NCBI GenBank assembly: GCA_963966185.1
Contig: CAWZYM010000174.1
Location: 552,001 to 616,000, forward strand
Length of the DNA: 64,000 nt
Reading direction: 5' to 3'
From: Rhabditoides inermis
Lineage: Eukaryota > Nematoda > Chromadorea > Rhabditida > Rhabditidae
Positions within the stretch are counted from its first letter, which is position 1, and every line of letters starts with the position of its first letter. Positions 44,322-60,804 of the stretch are shown here, one piece after another. The position numbers and the translations under genes are program-made. The notes under the pieces are model-generated. The model made no database searches and was not told the origin of the DNA. It saw only the letters and a program-made list of their open reading frames with translations.

Positions 44322-46039
44322 CTAGCGGCCGGAGGCTCGCTTCGCTCGCCTCCGGCCGCTAGTGGCGGCGCTTCGCGCCGCGTTCGCTCCAAGGCTCGCG
44401 CGCCTTCGGCGCGCTCGCCTTTCCGCTGTATAATCTCTGACTATATACTCAAAAAATCACTTTTAACAACAACTTCGAACTCAGTATTCGGTCTAGTACA
44501 CGTTAGATACCTAATAAAAGAGATTTGTACTTGTTTACTTTTTTGTTTACTTGTTTACATCAGAAACAAACAACAAAATAAAACTCTGTACTTTGTGTAC
44601 TTCATGTTAGAGACTTTAAAAACACATTTCTGAGTTGTTTACAAACTTGTTTACTTCACTTGTAAACAACAAATATGAACTCAGTACTTGGTCTAGTACA
44701 CGTTATATACCTTTGAAATGAGATTTGGAGTTGTTAACTTATTTGTTTACATGTTTACATGCCAAACAAACAACAAAATCAAAGTCTGTACTTTGTGTAC
44801 TATATGTTAGAGACATAAAAAACACATTTCTGAGTTGTTTACAAAGTTGTTTACTTGTTTACTTCACTTGTAAACAACAAACATGAACTCATTACTTGGT
44901 CTAGTACACGTTATATATCTTTGAAATGAGATTTGGAGTTGTTTACTTATTTGTTTACATGTTTACATGCCAAATAAACAACAAAATCAATGTCTGTACT
45001 TTGTGTACTATATGTTAGAGACATAAAAAACACATTTCTGAGTTGTTTACAAAGTTGTTTACTTGTTTACTTCACTTGTAAACAACAAATATGAACTCAG
45101 TACTTGGTCTAGTACACGTTATATACCTTTGAAATGAGATTTGGAGTTGTTTACTTTTTTGTTTACATGTTTACATGCCAAATAAACAACAAAATCAAAG
45201 TCTGTACTTTGTGTACTATATGTTAGAGACATAAAAAAACACATTTCTGAGTTGTTTACAAAGTTGTTTACTTGTTTACTTCACTTGTAAACAACAAATA
45301 TGAACTCAGTACTTGGTCTAGTACACGTTATATATCTTTGAAATGAGATTTGGAGTTGTTTACTTATTTGTTTACATGTTTACATGCCAAAAAAACAACA
45401 AAATCAAAGTCTGTACTTTGTGTACTATATCTTAGAGACATAAAAAACACATTTCTGAGTTGTTTACAAAGTTGTTTACTTGTTTACTTCACTTGTAAAC
45501 AACAAATATGAACTCAGTACTTAGTCTAGTACACGTTATATACCTTTGAAATGAGATTTGGAGTTGTTTACTTATTTGTTTACTTGTTTACTGTTGTTGT
45601 TTACCAAATTTTTTAAACTTGTTTACTTGTTACTTGTGCCAAATATCAAGTCTCTATGTCAAAAACTGACAGAGTTCATATAGAAATGTCACAAGTTTCA
45701 GATTTTAAGTCCAGAGTTGTTAGTGAACCCATATAAGGAGTTATGCAAAAGAGCTCATTTACCTGTGTTATAATGACTTGTACCAGTTAACTATAAGTGC
45801 CAAGTATGGTACCTGTACATAGGCTGAGTACAGTTTTAGAGAGCGTCAAAAATTCGACCCTCTATGTGAACCCATATAAGGAAATATGCAAATGAGATGT
45901 AAAGTTAGGTGTGCCGTCTCATGGACCACCTTAGCTTAAGTCTAGAAGGTCAGCTTGAGATCTCTACTCAGAAACTCTGCAGTGGAGCGGACAACAGACA
46001 AACAAACGCCATCTGACATTTTAGGGGGGAGAGTGGCGA
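44322..46039 (-). mobile_element. Helitron-like element D (family 3)
   Basis: Complete 1.7-kb copy with three left hairpins (44322-44430), a 208-bp satellite and two CArG-like/octamer blocks: CCCATATAAGGAG with TTATGCAAAAGAG (45726-45753), and CCCATATAAGGAA with ATATGCAAATGAG (45869-45896). On the minus strand it begins TCGCCACTCTCCCCCC, the same as the host-junction copy element 13. Confidence 0.72.
44510..45620. repeat. 208-bp tandem repeat rich in TTGTTTAC
   Basis: Five units. TGAGTTGTTT recurs at 44631, 44831, 45039, 45248 and 45456, giving spacings of 200, 208, 209 and 208 bp. Each unit has AAAGTTGTTTACTTGTTTAC, CTTGTAAACAACAAATATGA, CTTGGTCTAGTACACGTTAT and a TGTTTACATGTTTACATGCC segment, so several TTGTTTAC or GTAAACAA octamers per unit. 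Confidence 0.9.
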
Positions 46040-47605
46040 CTAGCGCGCTTCGCGCGCTAGAAATATAGGTATAAAATAGAGGAGAAAATTATCTATCGAT
46101 TGATATATAAATTGACTTGATATGTGCTCTGGAAGTGCTATTAGGAGCTGTGCTAGAAGTGCTGTTGTCAGTCTTCCAGTAGATGACTGATCGTATTTGT
46201 TTCCTTTTTTTATTTTCAGTAATTTTAAATAATTAGAAAGTGTCTCAGTCTATCTGGTTGATAGTATCTGGTTGACTTCTTTTCTACAGATGTATTTACT
46301 ATGCTCATAGAAGGCGCTCCGGCACGCTCCGCTGTCAGAGCCTATCAGTAGATCAGTAATTATAATAATATACTAATCACTGATACTGATATGTATTTTT
46401 TTCCGACTCTCTGATTTTTTACTCTTTCGTATGTACATAGAAAGCGCTCCGGCACGCTTCGCGCGCCTCCGCGGTCAAAGCCGATCAGTAGATCAGTAAT
46501 TATAATAATACATTGATCACTGATACTGATATGCTGTCTCTCTGACTCTCTGATCTTTTATTCTTTCGTATGCACATAGTGGGCGCTCCGGCACGCTTCG
46601 CGCGCCTCCGCGGTCAAAGCCGATCAGTATATCAGTAATTATAATAAAACATTGATCACTGATACTGATATGCCTTTTCTCCTACTCTCTGTTCTTTTAC
46701 TCTCTCGTACGCACATAGAAAGCGCTCCGGCACGCTTTGCGCGCCTCCGCGGTCAAAGCCGATCAGTAGATCAGTAATTATAATAAAACATTGATCACTG
46801 ATACTGATATGCTGTCTCTCCTACTCTCTGATCTTTTACTCTCTCGATTGCACATAGAGGGCGGTCCGGCACGCTTCGCGCGCCTCCGCGGTCAAAGCCG
46901 TTCAGTAGATCAGTTATTATAATAAAACATTGATCACTGATACTGATATGCATTTTCTCCGACTCTCTGATTTTTTACTCTTTCGTATGCACATAGAAGT
47001 CGCTCCGGCACGCTTCGCGCGCCTCCGCGGTCAAAGCCGATCAGTATATCAGTAATTATAATAAAACATTGATCACTGATACTGATATGCCTTTTCTCCT
47101 ACTCTCTGTTCTTTTACTCTCTCTTACGCACATAGAAAGCGCTCCGGCACGCTTCGCGCCCCTTCGCGGTCAAAGCCGATCAGTAGATCAGTAAAAATAA
47201 GAACATATTGATCACTGCTACTGATATGCATTTTATCCGACTCTCTGATCGTTCACTTTCTCGTATGCACATAGAAAGCGCTCCGGCACGCTTCGCGCGC
47301 CTCAGCGGTCAAAGCCGATCAGTAGATCAGTAATTATAATAATATATTGAACACTGGTGCTGATATGCATTCCTTCCTACTCTCTGATCTTTCACTTTCT
47401 CGTGTGCACATAGAGGGTGCTCCGGCACACTCCGCGGTGAAAGCCTATCAGTAGATGGTTGACAATTTTTATTTATTATAGATCCAAGTATAATTTATAC
47501 TTATCACTGGTCTAATATTAAAAAATATAAGCGAGAGAGAGAGATACGAAAGAAAGAGCGAAAGAGAAAGATAAAGGCGAAAGAAAGAGAGAGAGAGAGT
47601 GAGAG

Positions 47606-47682
<77 letters not shown>

Positions 47683-48586
47683 AGAGAGAAAAAAAATGAT
47701 GGATTAGAAAAGGAGAGGGATGAGAAAAGGAGCTTACATAGTATTTCGCCTCGCCTCACTTCCCTGATTGAATATAGAATGACGTGAGTGCATATAGTTA
47801 TGTTTTATTGTATTTACTCAGAATATAGTATTCGCGCAGTTTGTTGGAGTGTGGTGAGCTGTTTCGTAGTGCGTGGTGATGTTCTCGCTCATTTGCACAA
47901 TTGACTGTTTCTTTCTCTGACATCAGACAGACTGGCAGCTGGTGCACTCTCACCTCGCCACACTCTCTCGTCGCGGGGCAATAAAGTGGCGTCGATTAGA
48001 GGAATTTAATTGATAGCGGGCGTCAGAGGTCACAGAAAGATGCAAATTTTGGTAGAAGTGTAGTGGCCACCTATATGCATGTTGTAGTGAAGGGAGACCT
48101 TACACGATTGCCTAGTTTTCTTGAACAGCCCGCGACAACTGTTTGGTGTCGCCTCGCCTCGACTAAATCACTTCGTGAAAGGAAACCAGGAGGAATTATA
48201 AAAAGATTACGGGCAGATTTGTAGGTGAGGGAGTGTAGAGGAGTGACGTCGAAACCGTTTCTCGATAGCTGAAGTCTGCGATCCGCAGTACTCGTTCTTG
48301 TAAGGTCTACTCGCCGCACCCGATTCGCCAGTGACCCGTCTCTTCATCTGACACACTATTTCGCTGCTTTTCTGTCTGACTCTCTCCGATTACGCGCTAT
48401 TTCGTCGGACATTCTGGAGCTTATAGCTCCGCGGATATGAGAGATAACGAGCTGAAAATTGGAATCCTGCATCTCGGGACCGAGACCATCGGATCGATGT
48501 CACGTTTGGCTAGATAGGAGTAGTGGCTGGCGCGGTAGAGCGATGGACGTACGGAAACCATAGGGCATTTTACACTTACAGGCAGA
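46040..48586 (-). mobile_element. Helitron-like element E (family 1)
   Basis: Hairpin and leader at the left, a 139-bp array (46305-47450), one long GA tract with AAG interruptions (47531-47695) and the 5' module (47730-48586). The minus-strand start is TCTGCCTGTAAGTG. The module reads CAATAAAGTGGCG where most copies have CAATAAAACGACG, a variant shared with elements 8 and F. Confidence 0.74.
46305..47450. repeat. 139-bp satellite array
   Basis: About eight units. A pair with ATATGCCTTTTCTCCTACTC and CTCTGTTCTTTTACTCTCTC occurs twice (about 46665 and 47090), which indicates duplication of a three-unit block. Most units carry CAAAGCCGATCAG, like the arrays of elements 1 and 4. Confidence 0.86.
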
Positions 48587-48854
48587 CTAGCGCGCTTCGC
48601 GCGCTAGAAATATAGGTATAAAATAGAGGAGAAAATTATCTATCGATTGATATATAGATTGACTTGATATGTGCTCTGGAAGTGCTATTAGGAGCTGTGC
48701 TAGAAGTGCTGTTGTCAGTCTTTCAATAGATGACTGATCTTTATTTATTTCCTTTTTTTCAGTACTTAGTTTCAAATATTTAGAAAGTGTCACAGTCTAT
48801 CAGTATCTGGTTGATAGTATCTGCTTGACTGCTTATCTACAGATGTTATATTTA

Positions 48855-49690
48855 CTATGCTCATAGAAAGCGATCCGGGCACGCTCCGCGCGCCTCCACG
48901 GTCAAAGTATATCAGTAGATCGATAATTATAATAAAACATTGATCACTGCTACGGATATGCATTTTCTCTTACTCTCTGATCTTTCACTTTCTCGTATGC
49001 ACATAAAAAGCGCTCCGGCACGCTTCGCGCGCCTCCGCGGTCAAAGCCGATCAGTAGATCAGTAATTATACTGATCTATTGATCACTGATACTGATATGC
49101 ATTTTCTTCTACTCCCTGATAATTTACTCTCTCGTATGCACATGGAGGGCGCTCCGGCACGCTCCGCGCGCCTCCGCGGTCAAAGTCTATCAGTAGATCA
49201 GTAATAATAAGAATATATTGATCACTGTTACTGATATGCATTCTCTCCGACTCTCTGATATTTCACTCTTTCGGATGCACATAGGAGGCGCTCCGGCACG
49301 CTTCGCGCGCCTCCGCGGTCGAAGTCTATCAGTAGATCAGTAATAATAAGAATATATTGATCACTGTTACTGATATGTATTCTCTTCGACTCTCTGATAT
49401 TTCACTCTCTCGGATGCACATAGGAGGCGCTCCGGCACGCTTCGCGCGCCTCCGCGGTCAAAGTCTATCAGTAGATCAGTAATAAAGCGAATATATTGAT
49501 CACTGTTACTGATATGCATTCTCTCCGACTCTCTGATATTTCACTCTATCGGATGCACATAGGAGGCGCTCCGGCACGCTCCGCGCGCCTCCGCGTTAAA
49601 ACTCTATCAGTAGATCAGTAATTATAATAATACATTGTTCACTGATACATATATGCATTTTCTTATACTCTCTGATCTTTCACTTTCTCG
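48855..49690. repeat. 139-bp satellite array
   Basis: About six units. The last four belong to the CACTGTTACTGATATG / CGGATGCACATAGGAGG subtype found also in element 8. The second unit has TTATACTGATCTATTGATCA in place of TTATAATAATACATTGATCA. The array passes to the 110-bp repeat at CGTCATAAAATAACTACTC, the same junction as in element 8. Confidence 0.86.
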
Positions 49691-51838
49691 TCATAAAATA
49701 ACTACTCTCGCCTACTTACGATCATAGATAGCCGCTCCGCGCGCCTCCGCGGTCAAATTCTATCAGTAGCTGGTTGACAATGACTAGTTATCACGGATCT
49801 AATATTATAAAATCTCTACTCTCGCCTATGATCACAGACAGCCGCTTCGCGCGCCTCCGCGGTCAAATTCTATCAGTAGCTGGTTGACAATAATTAGTTA
49901 ACACGGATCTAATATTATGAAATCTCTACTCTCGCCTTTGATCACAGACAGCCGCTTCGCGCGCCTCCGCGGTCAAATTCTATCAGTAGCTGGTTGACAA
50001 TGATTAGTTATCACGGATCTAATAGTATAAAATCTCTACTCTCGCCTTTGATCACAGACAGCCGCTCCGCGCGCCTCAGCGGTCAAACTCTATCAGTAGC
50101 TGGTTGACAATGATTAGTTATCACGGATCTAATAATATAAAATATCTACTCTCGCCTTTGATCACAGACAGCCGCTCCGCGCGCCTCAGCGGTCAAATTC
50201 TATCAGTAGCTGGTTGACAATGATTAGTTATCACGAATCTAATAATATAAAATCTCTACTCTCGCCTTTGATCACAGACAGCCGCTCCGCGCGCCTCAGC
50301 GGTCAAATTCTATCAGTAGCTGGTTGACAATGATTAGTTATCACGAATCTAATATTATAAAATATCTACTCTCGCCTATGATCATAGATAGCCGCTCCTC
50401 GCGCCTCCGCGGTAAAATCCTATCAGTAGCTGGTTGACAATGATTAGTTATCACGAATCTAATATTATAAAATCTCTATTGACAATGATTAGTTATCACG
50501 GATCTAATATTATAAAATCTCTACTCTCGCCTTTGATCACAGACAGCCGCTCCGCGCGCCTCAGCGGTCAAATTCTATCAGTAGCTGGTTGACAATGATT
50601 AGTTATCACGGATCTAATATTATAAAATCTCTACTCTCGCCTTTGATCACAGACAGCCGCTCCGCGCGCCTCAGCGGTCAAATTCTATCAGTAGCTGGTT
50701 GACAATGATTAGTTATCACGAATCTAATATTATAAAATCTCTATTGACAATGATTAGTTATCACGGATCTAATATTATAAAATATCTACTCTCGCCTATG
50801 ATCATATATAGCCGCTCCGTGCGCCTCCGCGGTCAAATCCTATCAGTAGCTGGTTGACAACGATTAGTTATCACGGATCTAATAATATAAAATATCTACT
50901 CTCGCCTTTGATCACAGACAGCCGCTCCGCGCGCCTCAGCGGTCAAATTCTATCAGTAGCTGGTTGACAATGATTAGTTGTCACGGATCTAATATTATAA
51001 AATCTCTACTCTCGCCTTTGATCACAGACAGCCGCTCCGCGCGCCTCAGCGGTCAAATTCTATCAGTAGCTGGTTGACAATGATTAGTTATCACGGATCT
51101 AATATTATAAAATCTCTACTCTCGCCTTTGATCACAGACAGCCGCTCCGCGCGCCTCAGCGGTCAATTTCTATCAGTAGCTGGTTGACAATGATTAGTTA
51201 TCACGGATATAATATTATAAAATCTCTACTCTCGCTTTCGATCACAGACAGCCGCTCCGCGCGCCGCAGCGGTCAAATTCTATCAGTAGCTGGTTGACAA
51301 TGATTAGTTATCACGGATCTAATATTATAAAATCTCTACTCTCGCCTTTGATCACAGACAGCCGCTCCGCGCGCCTCAGCGGTCAATTTCTATCAGTAGC
51401 TGGTTGACAATGATTAGTTATCACGGATATAATATTATAAAATCTCTACTCTCGCCTTCGATCACAGACAGCCGCTCCGCGCGCCTCAGCGGTCAAATTC
51501 TATCAGTAGCTGGTTGACAATGATTAGTTATCACGGATCTAATATTATAAAATCTCTACTCTCGCCTTTGATCACAGACAGCCGCTCCGCGCGCCTCAGC
51601 GGTCAAATTCTATCAGTAGCTGGTTGACAATTATTACTTATCACGGATGTAATATTATAAAATATCTACTCTCGCCTATGATCATAGATAGCCGCTCCTC
51701 GCGCCTCCGCGGTAAAATCCTATCAGTAGCTGGTTGACAATGATTCGTTATCACGGATCTAATATTATAAAACATCTACTCTCGCCTATGATCATAGATA
51801 GCCGCTCCGCGCGCCTCTGCGGTCAAATTCTATCAGTA
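49691..51838. repeat. 110-bp satellite array with higher-order structure
   Basis: About twenty units, more uniform on the right. A truncated unit of about 45 bp, formed by CTCTATTGACAATGATTAGT, appears at about 50474 and again 265 bp later, equal to two full units plus the short one. Thus a block of units was duplicated after the deletion. Variants CTCCTCGCGCC and CAATTTCTATC also recur at regular spacing. Confidence 0.9.
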
Positions 51839-52241
51839 GATCAGTAGAAATAAGAATAAATTGATCACTGCTACTGATATGCATTTTCTCCGACTCTCTG
51901 ATCGTTCACATTCTCGTATGCACATAGAAAGCGCTCCGGCACGCTCCGCGCGCCTTCGCGGTCAAAGTATATCATTATTTCAGTAATAATAAGAATATAT
52001 TGATCACTGCTACTGATATGCATTTTATCCGATTATAATAATATATTAATTATAATAATATATTAATCACTGATACTGATATGCATTCTCTCCTACTCTC
52101 TGCTCTTTTACTCTTTCGTATGCACATAGAGGGCGCTCCGGCACACTCCGCGGTAAAGCCTATCAGAAGCTGGTTGACAATTTTTATTTATTAGAGATAC
52201 AAATATAATTTATAGTTATCACTGGTCTTTTATTATAAAAT

Positions 52242-52278
<37 letters not shown>

Positions 52279-52375
52279 AAAGAGAGAGAGACAAAAGAGA
52301 GAGAGACAAAAGAGAGAGAGAGAAAGACGAAAGAGAGAGAGAGATAGAGAGAGATAAAGAGATAGAGATAGAGGA

Positions 52376-52426
<51 letters not shown>

Positions 52427-53695
52427 AAGAGAGGGAGAGAGGGAGAGAAAGAGAGAAAGAGAGAAAGAGAGAAAGAGAGAGATGAGAAAAGGAATTGGAT
52501 GAAAAAAGGAGGTTACATAGTATTTCGCCTCGCCTCACTTCCCTGATTGAATATAGAATGACGTGAGTGCAAATAGTAATGTTTTATTGTATGTGCTCAG
52601 AAAATAAAATTTGCACAGTTTGTTGGAGTGTGGTAGGCTGTTTCGTAGTGCATGGTGATGTTCTCGCTCATTTGCACAATTGACTGTCTTTTTCTCTGAC
52701 ATCAGACAGACTGGCAGCTGGCGCACTCTCACCTCGCCACACTCTCTCGTCGCGGGGCAATAAAGTGGCGTCGATTAGAGGAATTTAATTGATAGCGGGC
52801 GTCAGAGGTCACAAAAAGATGCAAATTTTGGTAGAAGTGTAGTGGCCACCTATTTGCATGTTGTAGTAAAGGGAGATCTGACACGGTTGCCTAGTTTTCT
52901 TGAACAGCCCGCGACAACTGTTTGGTGTCGCCTCGCCTCGACTAAATCACTTTGTGAAAGGAAACCAGGAGGAGTTATAAAAAGATTACGGGCCAATTTG
53001 TAGGTGAGGGAGTGTAGAGGAGTGACGTCGAAACCGTTTTTCGATAGCTGAAGTCTGCGATTCGCAGTACTCGTTCTTGTAAGGTCTACTCGCCGCACCC
53101 GATTCGTCAGTGACCCGTCTCTTCATCTGACACACTATCTCGCTGCTTTTCTGTCTGACTCTCTCGGATTACGCGCTATTTCGTCGGACCTTCTTGAGCT
53201 TATAGCTCCGCGGATATGAGAGATAAAGATCTGAAAATTGGAATCCTGCATCTCGGGACCGAGACCATCGGATCGATGTCACGTTTGGCTAGATAGGAGT
53301 AGTGGGTGGCGCGGTAGAGCGATGGACGTACGGAAACCATAGGGCATTTTGCACTTACATCCGACTAGCGCGCTTCGCGCGCTAGAAATATAAGTTTGAA
53401 AAGAGGAGAAAATTATCTATCGATTGCTATATAGATTGACTTGATATGTTCTCTGGAAGTGTTATTAGGAGCTGTGCTCCTAATAGAAGTACTGTTGTCA
53501 GAGTCTCCCAGTAGATTGATCTTTTTTCCCCTTATTTTTAATCTACAGTATTATCAATATTTAGAAAGTGTCACAGTCTATCAGTAGCTGGTTGACAGTT
53601 ACTGTTTCTCTACAGATATAATATTTTCTATGCTCATAGAAGGCGCTCCGGCACGCTGCCGCGTGCCTCCGCGGTCAACGCCTATCAGTAGATCA

Positions 53696-56095
<2,400 letters not shown>

Positions 56096-56146
56096 TGACA
56101 ATTATTATTTATTAGTTATCACTCATCTAATATCATAAAATATATA

Positions 56147-56204
<58 letters not shown>

Positions 56205-57111
56205 GAAGAAGAGAGGGATGAGAAGAGGAGGTGGTAGAGCGTACTACATAGTAGCACTCTTTCGCCTCGCCTCACTTCCCTGCTTGAATATAGAATGACG
56301 TGAGTGCACATAGTAATGTTTTATTGTATGTGCTCAGAAAATAGAATTCGCACAGTTTGTTGGAGTGTGGTGAGCTGTTTCGTAGTGCATGGTGATGTTC
56401 TCGCTCATTTGCACAATTTACTGTTTCTTTCTCTAACAGCAGACTGACTGGCAGCTGGCGCACTCTCACCTCGCCACACTCTCTCGTCGCGGGGCAATAA
56501 AACGACGTCGATTAAAGGAATCCGCTGATCGCAGGCGTCATAGGTCACAAAAAGATGCAAATTTTGGTAAAAGTGTAGTGGCCACCTATATGCATGTTGT
56601 AGTAAAGGGAGATCTTACACGGTTGCCTACTTTTCTTGAACAGCCCGCGACAAATGTTTGGTGTCGCCTCGCCTCGATTAAATCACTTCGTGAAAGGAAA
56701 CCAGAAAGAGTTATAAAACGATTTCGGGCAGATTTGTAGGTAAGGGAGTGTAGAGGAGTGACGTCAAAACCGTTTCTCGATAGCTGAAGTCTGCGATTCG
56801 CAGTACTCGTTCTTGTAAGGTCTACTCGACGCAACCGCTCAACCACCTAACCGTCTCGTCACCTTACACACTATTTCGCTGCTTTTCTGTCTGATTCTCT
56901 CTGATTACGCGCTATTTCGTCGGAGTTTCTCGAGCTCATAGCTTCGCGGATATGAGAGATAAAGAGCTGAAAATTGGAATCCTGCATCTAGGAACCGAGA
57001 CCATTGGATCGATGTCACGTTTGGCTAGATAGGAGTAGTGGCTGGCGCGGTAGAGCGATGGACGTACGGACGGACGGACGGAAACCATAGAGCATTTTAC
57101 ACTTACAGGCA

Positions 57112-58312
57112 ATAGCGCGCTTCGCGCGCTAGAAATATAGGTATAAAATAGAGGAGAAAATTATCTATCGATTGATATATAGATTGACTTGATATGTGCT
57201 CTGAAAGTGCTATTAGGAGCTGTGCTAGAAGCGCTGTTGTCAGTCTTTCAGTAGATGACTGATCTTTATTCATTTCCTTACTTTTTTTATTTTTCAGTAG
57301 TTTCAAATATTTAGAAAGTGTCACAGTCTATCAGTATCTGGTTGATAGTATCTACTTGACTGCTTTTTTACAGATGTTATATTTACTATGCTCATAGAAA
57401 GCGCTCCGGCACGCTCCGCGGTCAGAGCCTATAAGTAGATCAGTAATAGAAATAATAATAAATATTGATCACTGATACTGATATGCATTTTCTCCTACTC
57501 TCTGATATTTTACTCTCTCGTATGCACATAGAGGGCGCTCCGGCACGCTTCGCGCGGCTCCGCGGTCAAAGCCGATCAGTAGATCAGTAATTATAATAAT
57601 ACATTGATCACTGATACTGATATGCTTTTTCTCCGACTCTCTGATCTTTCACTCTTTCGTATGCACATAGAAAGCGCTTCGGCACGCTTCGCGCGCCTCC
57701 GCGGTCAAAGTAAATCAGTGGATCAGTAATAATAAGAATATATTAATCACTGCTACTAATATGAATTTTCTCCGACTCCCTCATCGTTCACTTTCTCGTA
57801 TGCACATAGAAAGCGCTCCGGCACGCTTCGCGCGCCTCCGCGGTCAAAGCCGATCAGTAGATCCGTAATTATATTAATGCATTGATCACTGATACTGATA
57901 TGCATTTTCTCCTACTCTCTGATAAAATTCACTCTCTCGTATGCAGATGTAGGGCGCTCCGGGCACGCTCCGCGCGCCTTCGCGGTCAAAGCTGATCATT
58001 AGATCAGTAATTATAATAATATACTGATCACTGATACTGATATGCATTTTCTTCTACTCTCTGATAATTTACTCTCTCGTAAGCACATAGAGGGCGCTCC
58101 GACACGCTTCGCGCGCCTCTGCGGTCAAAGCCGATCAGTAGATCAGTAATTATAATAATATATTGATCACTGATACTGATATGCATTTTCTCCTACTCTC
58201 TGATATTTTACTCTCTCGTATGCACATGGAGGGCGCTCCGAGATGCAGCCGAAGACTATCGGTATATGAGTGAGAACTATGTCATAACTAAACTACACTT
58301 TCCGTTTCTCCG

Positions 58313-58350
<38 letters not shown>

Positions 58351-60567
58351 TTGCTCTAGAAGGCGCTCCGGCACGCTTCGCGCGCCTCCGCGGTCAAAGC
58401 CGATCAGTAGATCAGTAATTATAATAATATATTGATCACTGATACTGATATGCATTTTCTCCTACTCTCTGATATTTTACTCTCTCGAATGCACATGAAG
58501 GGCGCTCCGGCACGCTTCGCGCGCCTCCGCGGTCAAAGCTGATTGGTAGATCAGTAATTATAATAATATACTGATCACTGATACTTATATGCATTTTCTT
58601 CTACTCTCTGATAATTTACTCTCTCGTAAGCACATAGAGGGCGCTCCGGCACGCTCCGCGCGCCTTCGCGGTCAAAGCTGATCAGTAGATCAGTAATTAT
58701 AATAATATACTGATCACTGATACTTATATGCATTTTCTCCTACTCTCTGATAATTTACTCTCTCGTAAGCACATAGAGGGCGCTCCGGCACGCATCGCGC
58801 GCCTCCGCGGTCAAAGCCGATCAGTAGATCAGTAATTATAATAATATAATGATCACTGCCACTGATATGCATTTTCTCCTATTCTCTGGTAACTTACTCT
58901 CTCGTATGCACATAGAGGGCGCTCCGGCACGCTTCGCGCGCCTCCGCGGTCAAAGCCTATCAGTAGATCAGTAATTATAAAAAATATAATGTCACTGCTA
59001 CTGATATGCATTCTCTCCTACTCTCTGATCTTTCACTCTCTCGTATGCACATAGAGGGCGCTCCGGCACGCTTCGCGCGCCTCCGCGGTCAAAGCCGATC
59101 AGTATATCAGTAATTATAATAAAACATTGATCACTGATACTGATATGCATTTTCTCCGACTCTCTGATCGTTCACTCTCTCGTATGCACAAAGAGGGCGC
59201 TCCGGCACGCTTCGCGCGCCTCCGCGGTCAAATCCTATCAGTAGATCATTAAAAATAAGAATATATTGATCACTGCTACTGATATGCATTTTCTCCGACT
59301 CTCTGATCGTTCACTCTCTCGTATGCACATAGAAAGCGCTCTGGTACGCTTCGCGCGCCTCCGCGGTCAAAGCCTATCAGTAGATCAGTGATTATAATAA
59401 TATACTGATCACTGATACTGATATGCCTTCTCTCCTACTCTCTGATCTTTTACTCTCTCGTACGCACATAGAAAGCGCTCCGGCACGCTTCGCGCGCCTC
59501 CGCGGTCAATGCCGATCAGTAGATGAGTAATTATAATAATATATTGATCACTGTAACTGATATGCATTTTCTGCGACTATCTGATTTTTCACTCTCTCTT
59601 ATGCACATAGATGGCGCTCCGTCACGCTCCGCGCGCCTCCGCGGTCAAAGCCGATCAGTAGATCAGTAATTATAATAATTTATTGATCACTGATACTGAT
59701 ATGCATTTTCTCCGATTCTCTGACCTTTCACTTTCTCGTATGCACATAGAAAGCGGTCCGGCGCGCTCCGCGCGCCTCCGCGGTCAAAGTCGATCAGTAG
59801 ATCAGTAATATTAAGAATGTATTGATCACTGCTACTGATATGCATTCTCTCCTACTCTCTGATCTTTTACTCTCTCGTATGCACATAGAGGGCGCTCTGG
59901 CACGCTTCGCGCGCCTCCGCGGTCAAAGCCGAGCAGCAGATCAGTAATATTAAGAATATATTGATCACTGCTACTGATATGCATTTTCTCCGACACTCTG
60001 ATCGATCACTTTCTCGTATGCACATAGAAAGCGCTCTGGCACGCTTCGCGCGCCTCCGCGGTCAAAGCCTATCAGTAGATCAGTAATTATAATAATACAT
60101 TGATCACTGATACTGATATGCATTCTCTCCTACTCTCTGATCTTTTACTCTCTCGTATGCACATAGAGGGCGCTCTGGCACGCTTCGCGCGCCTCCGCGG
60201 TCAAAGCCGAGCAGCAGATCAGTAATATTAAGAATATATTGATCACTGCTACTGATATGCATTTTCTCCGACTCTCTGATCTTTCATTTTCTTGTATGCA
60301 CATAGAAAGCGCTCCGGAACGCTTGGCGCGCCTCCGCGGTCAAACTTTATCAGTAGATCAGTAATTATAATAATACATTGATCACTGATACTGATATGCA
60401 TTTTCTCCTACTCTCTGATCTTTTACTATCTCGTTTGCACATAGAAAGCGCTTCGGCACACTCCGCGGTAAAAGCCTATCAGTAGCTGGTTGACAATTTT
60501 TATTTATTAGAGATACAAATATACTTTATAGTTATCACTGGTCTTTTATTATAAAATTTAAGCGTGC

Positions 60568-60624
<57 letters not shown>

Positions 60625-60736
60625 GCAGCTGGTTGACAATTATAACTTTTGTTTTAGATCCAAGTAGACTTCATAGTTATCACTTATCTAAAATCATAAT
60701 ATATAAGAGAGAGAGAGAGAGATGGAGGAAGAGAGG

Positions 60737-60804
<68 letters not shown>

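Larger units (their letters stand above)
48587..53364 (-). mobile_element. Helitron-like element F (family 1), long 110-bp array
   Basis: 4.8 kb. Hairpin and leader, 139-bp units (48855-49690), about twenty 110-bp units (49691-51838), two degraded 139-bp units (51839-52160), GA tracts with ACAAA interruptions (52242-52480) and the 5' module (52510-53364). Same satellite order as element 8. The minus-strand start is TCGGATGTAAGTGC. Confidence 0.74.
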
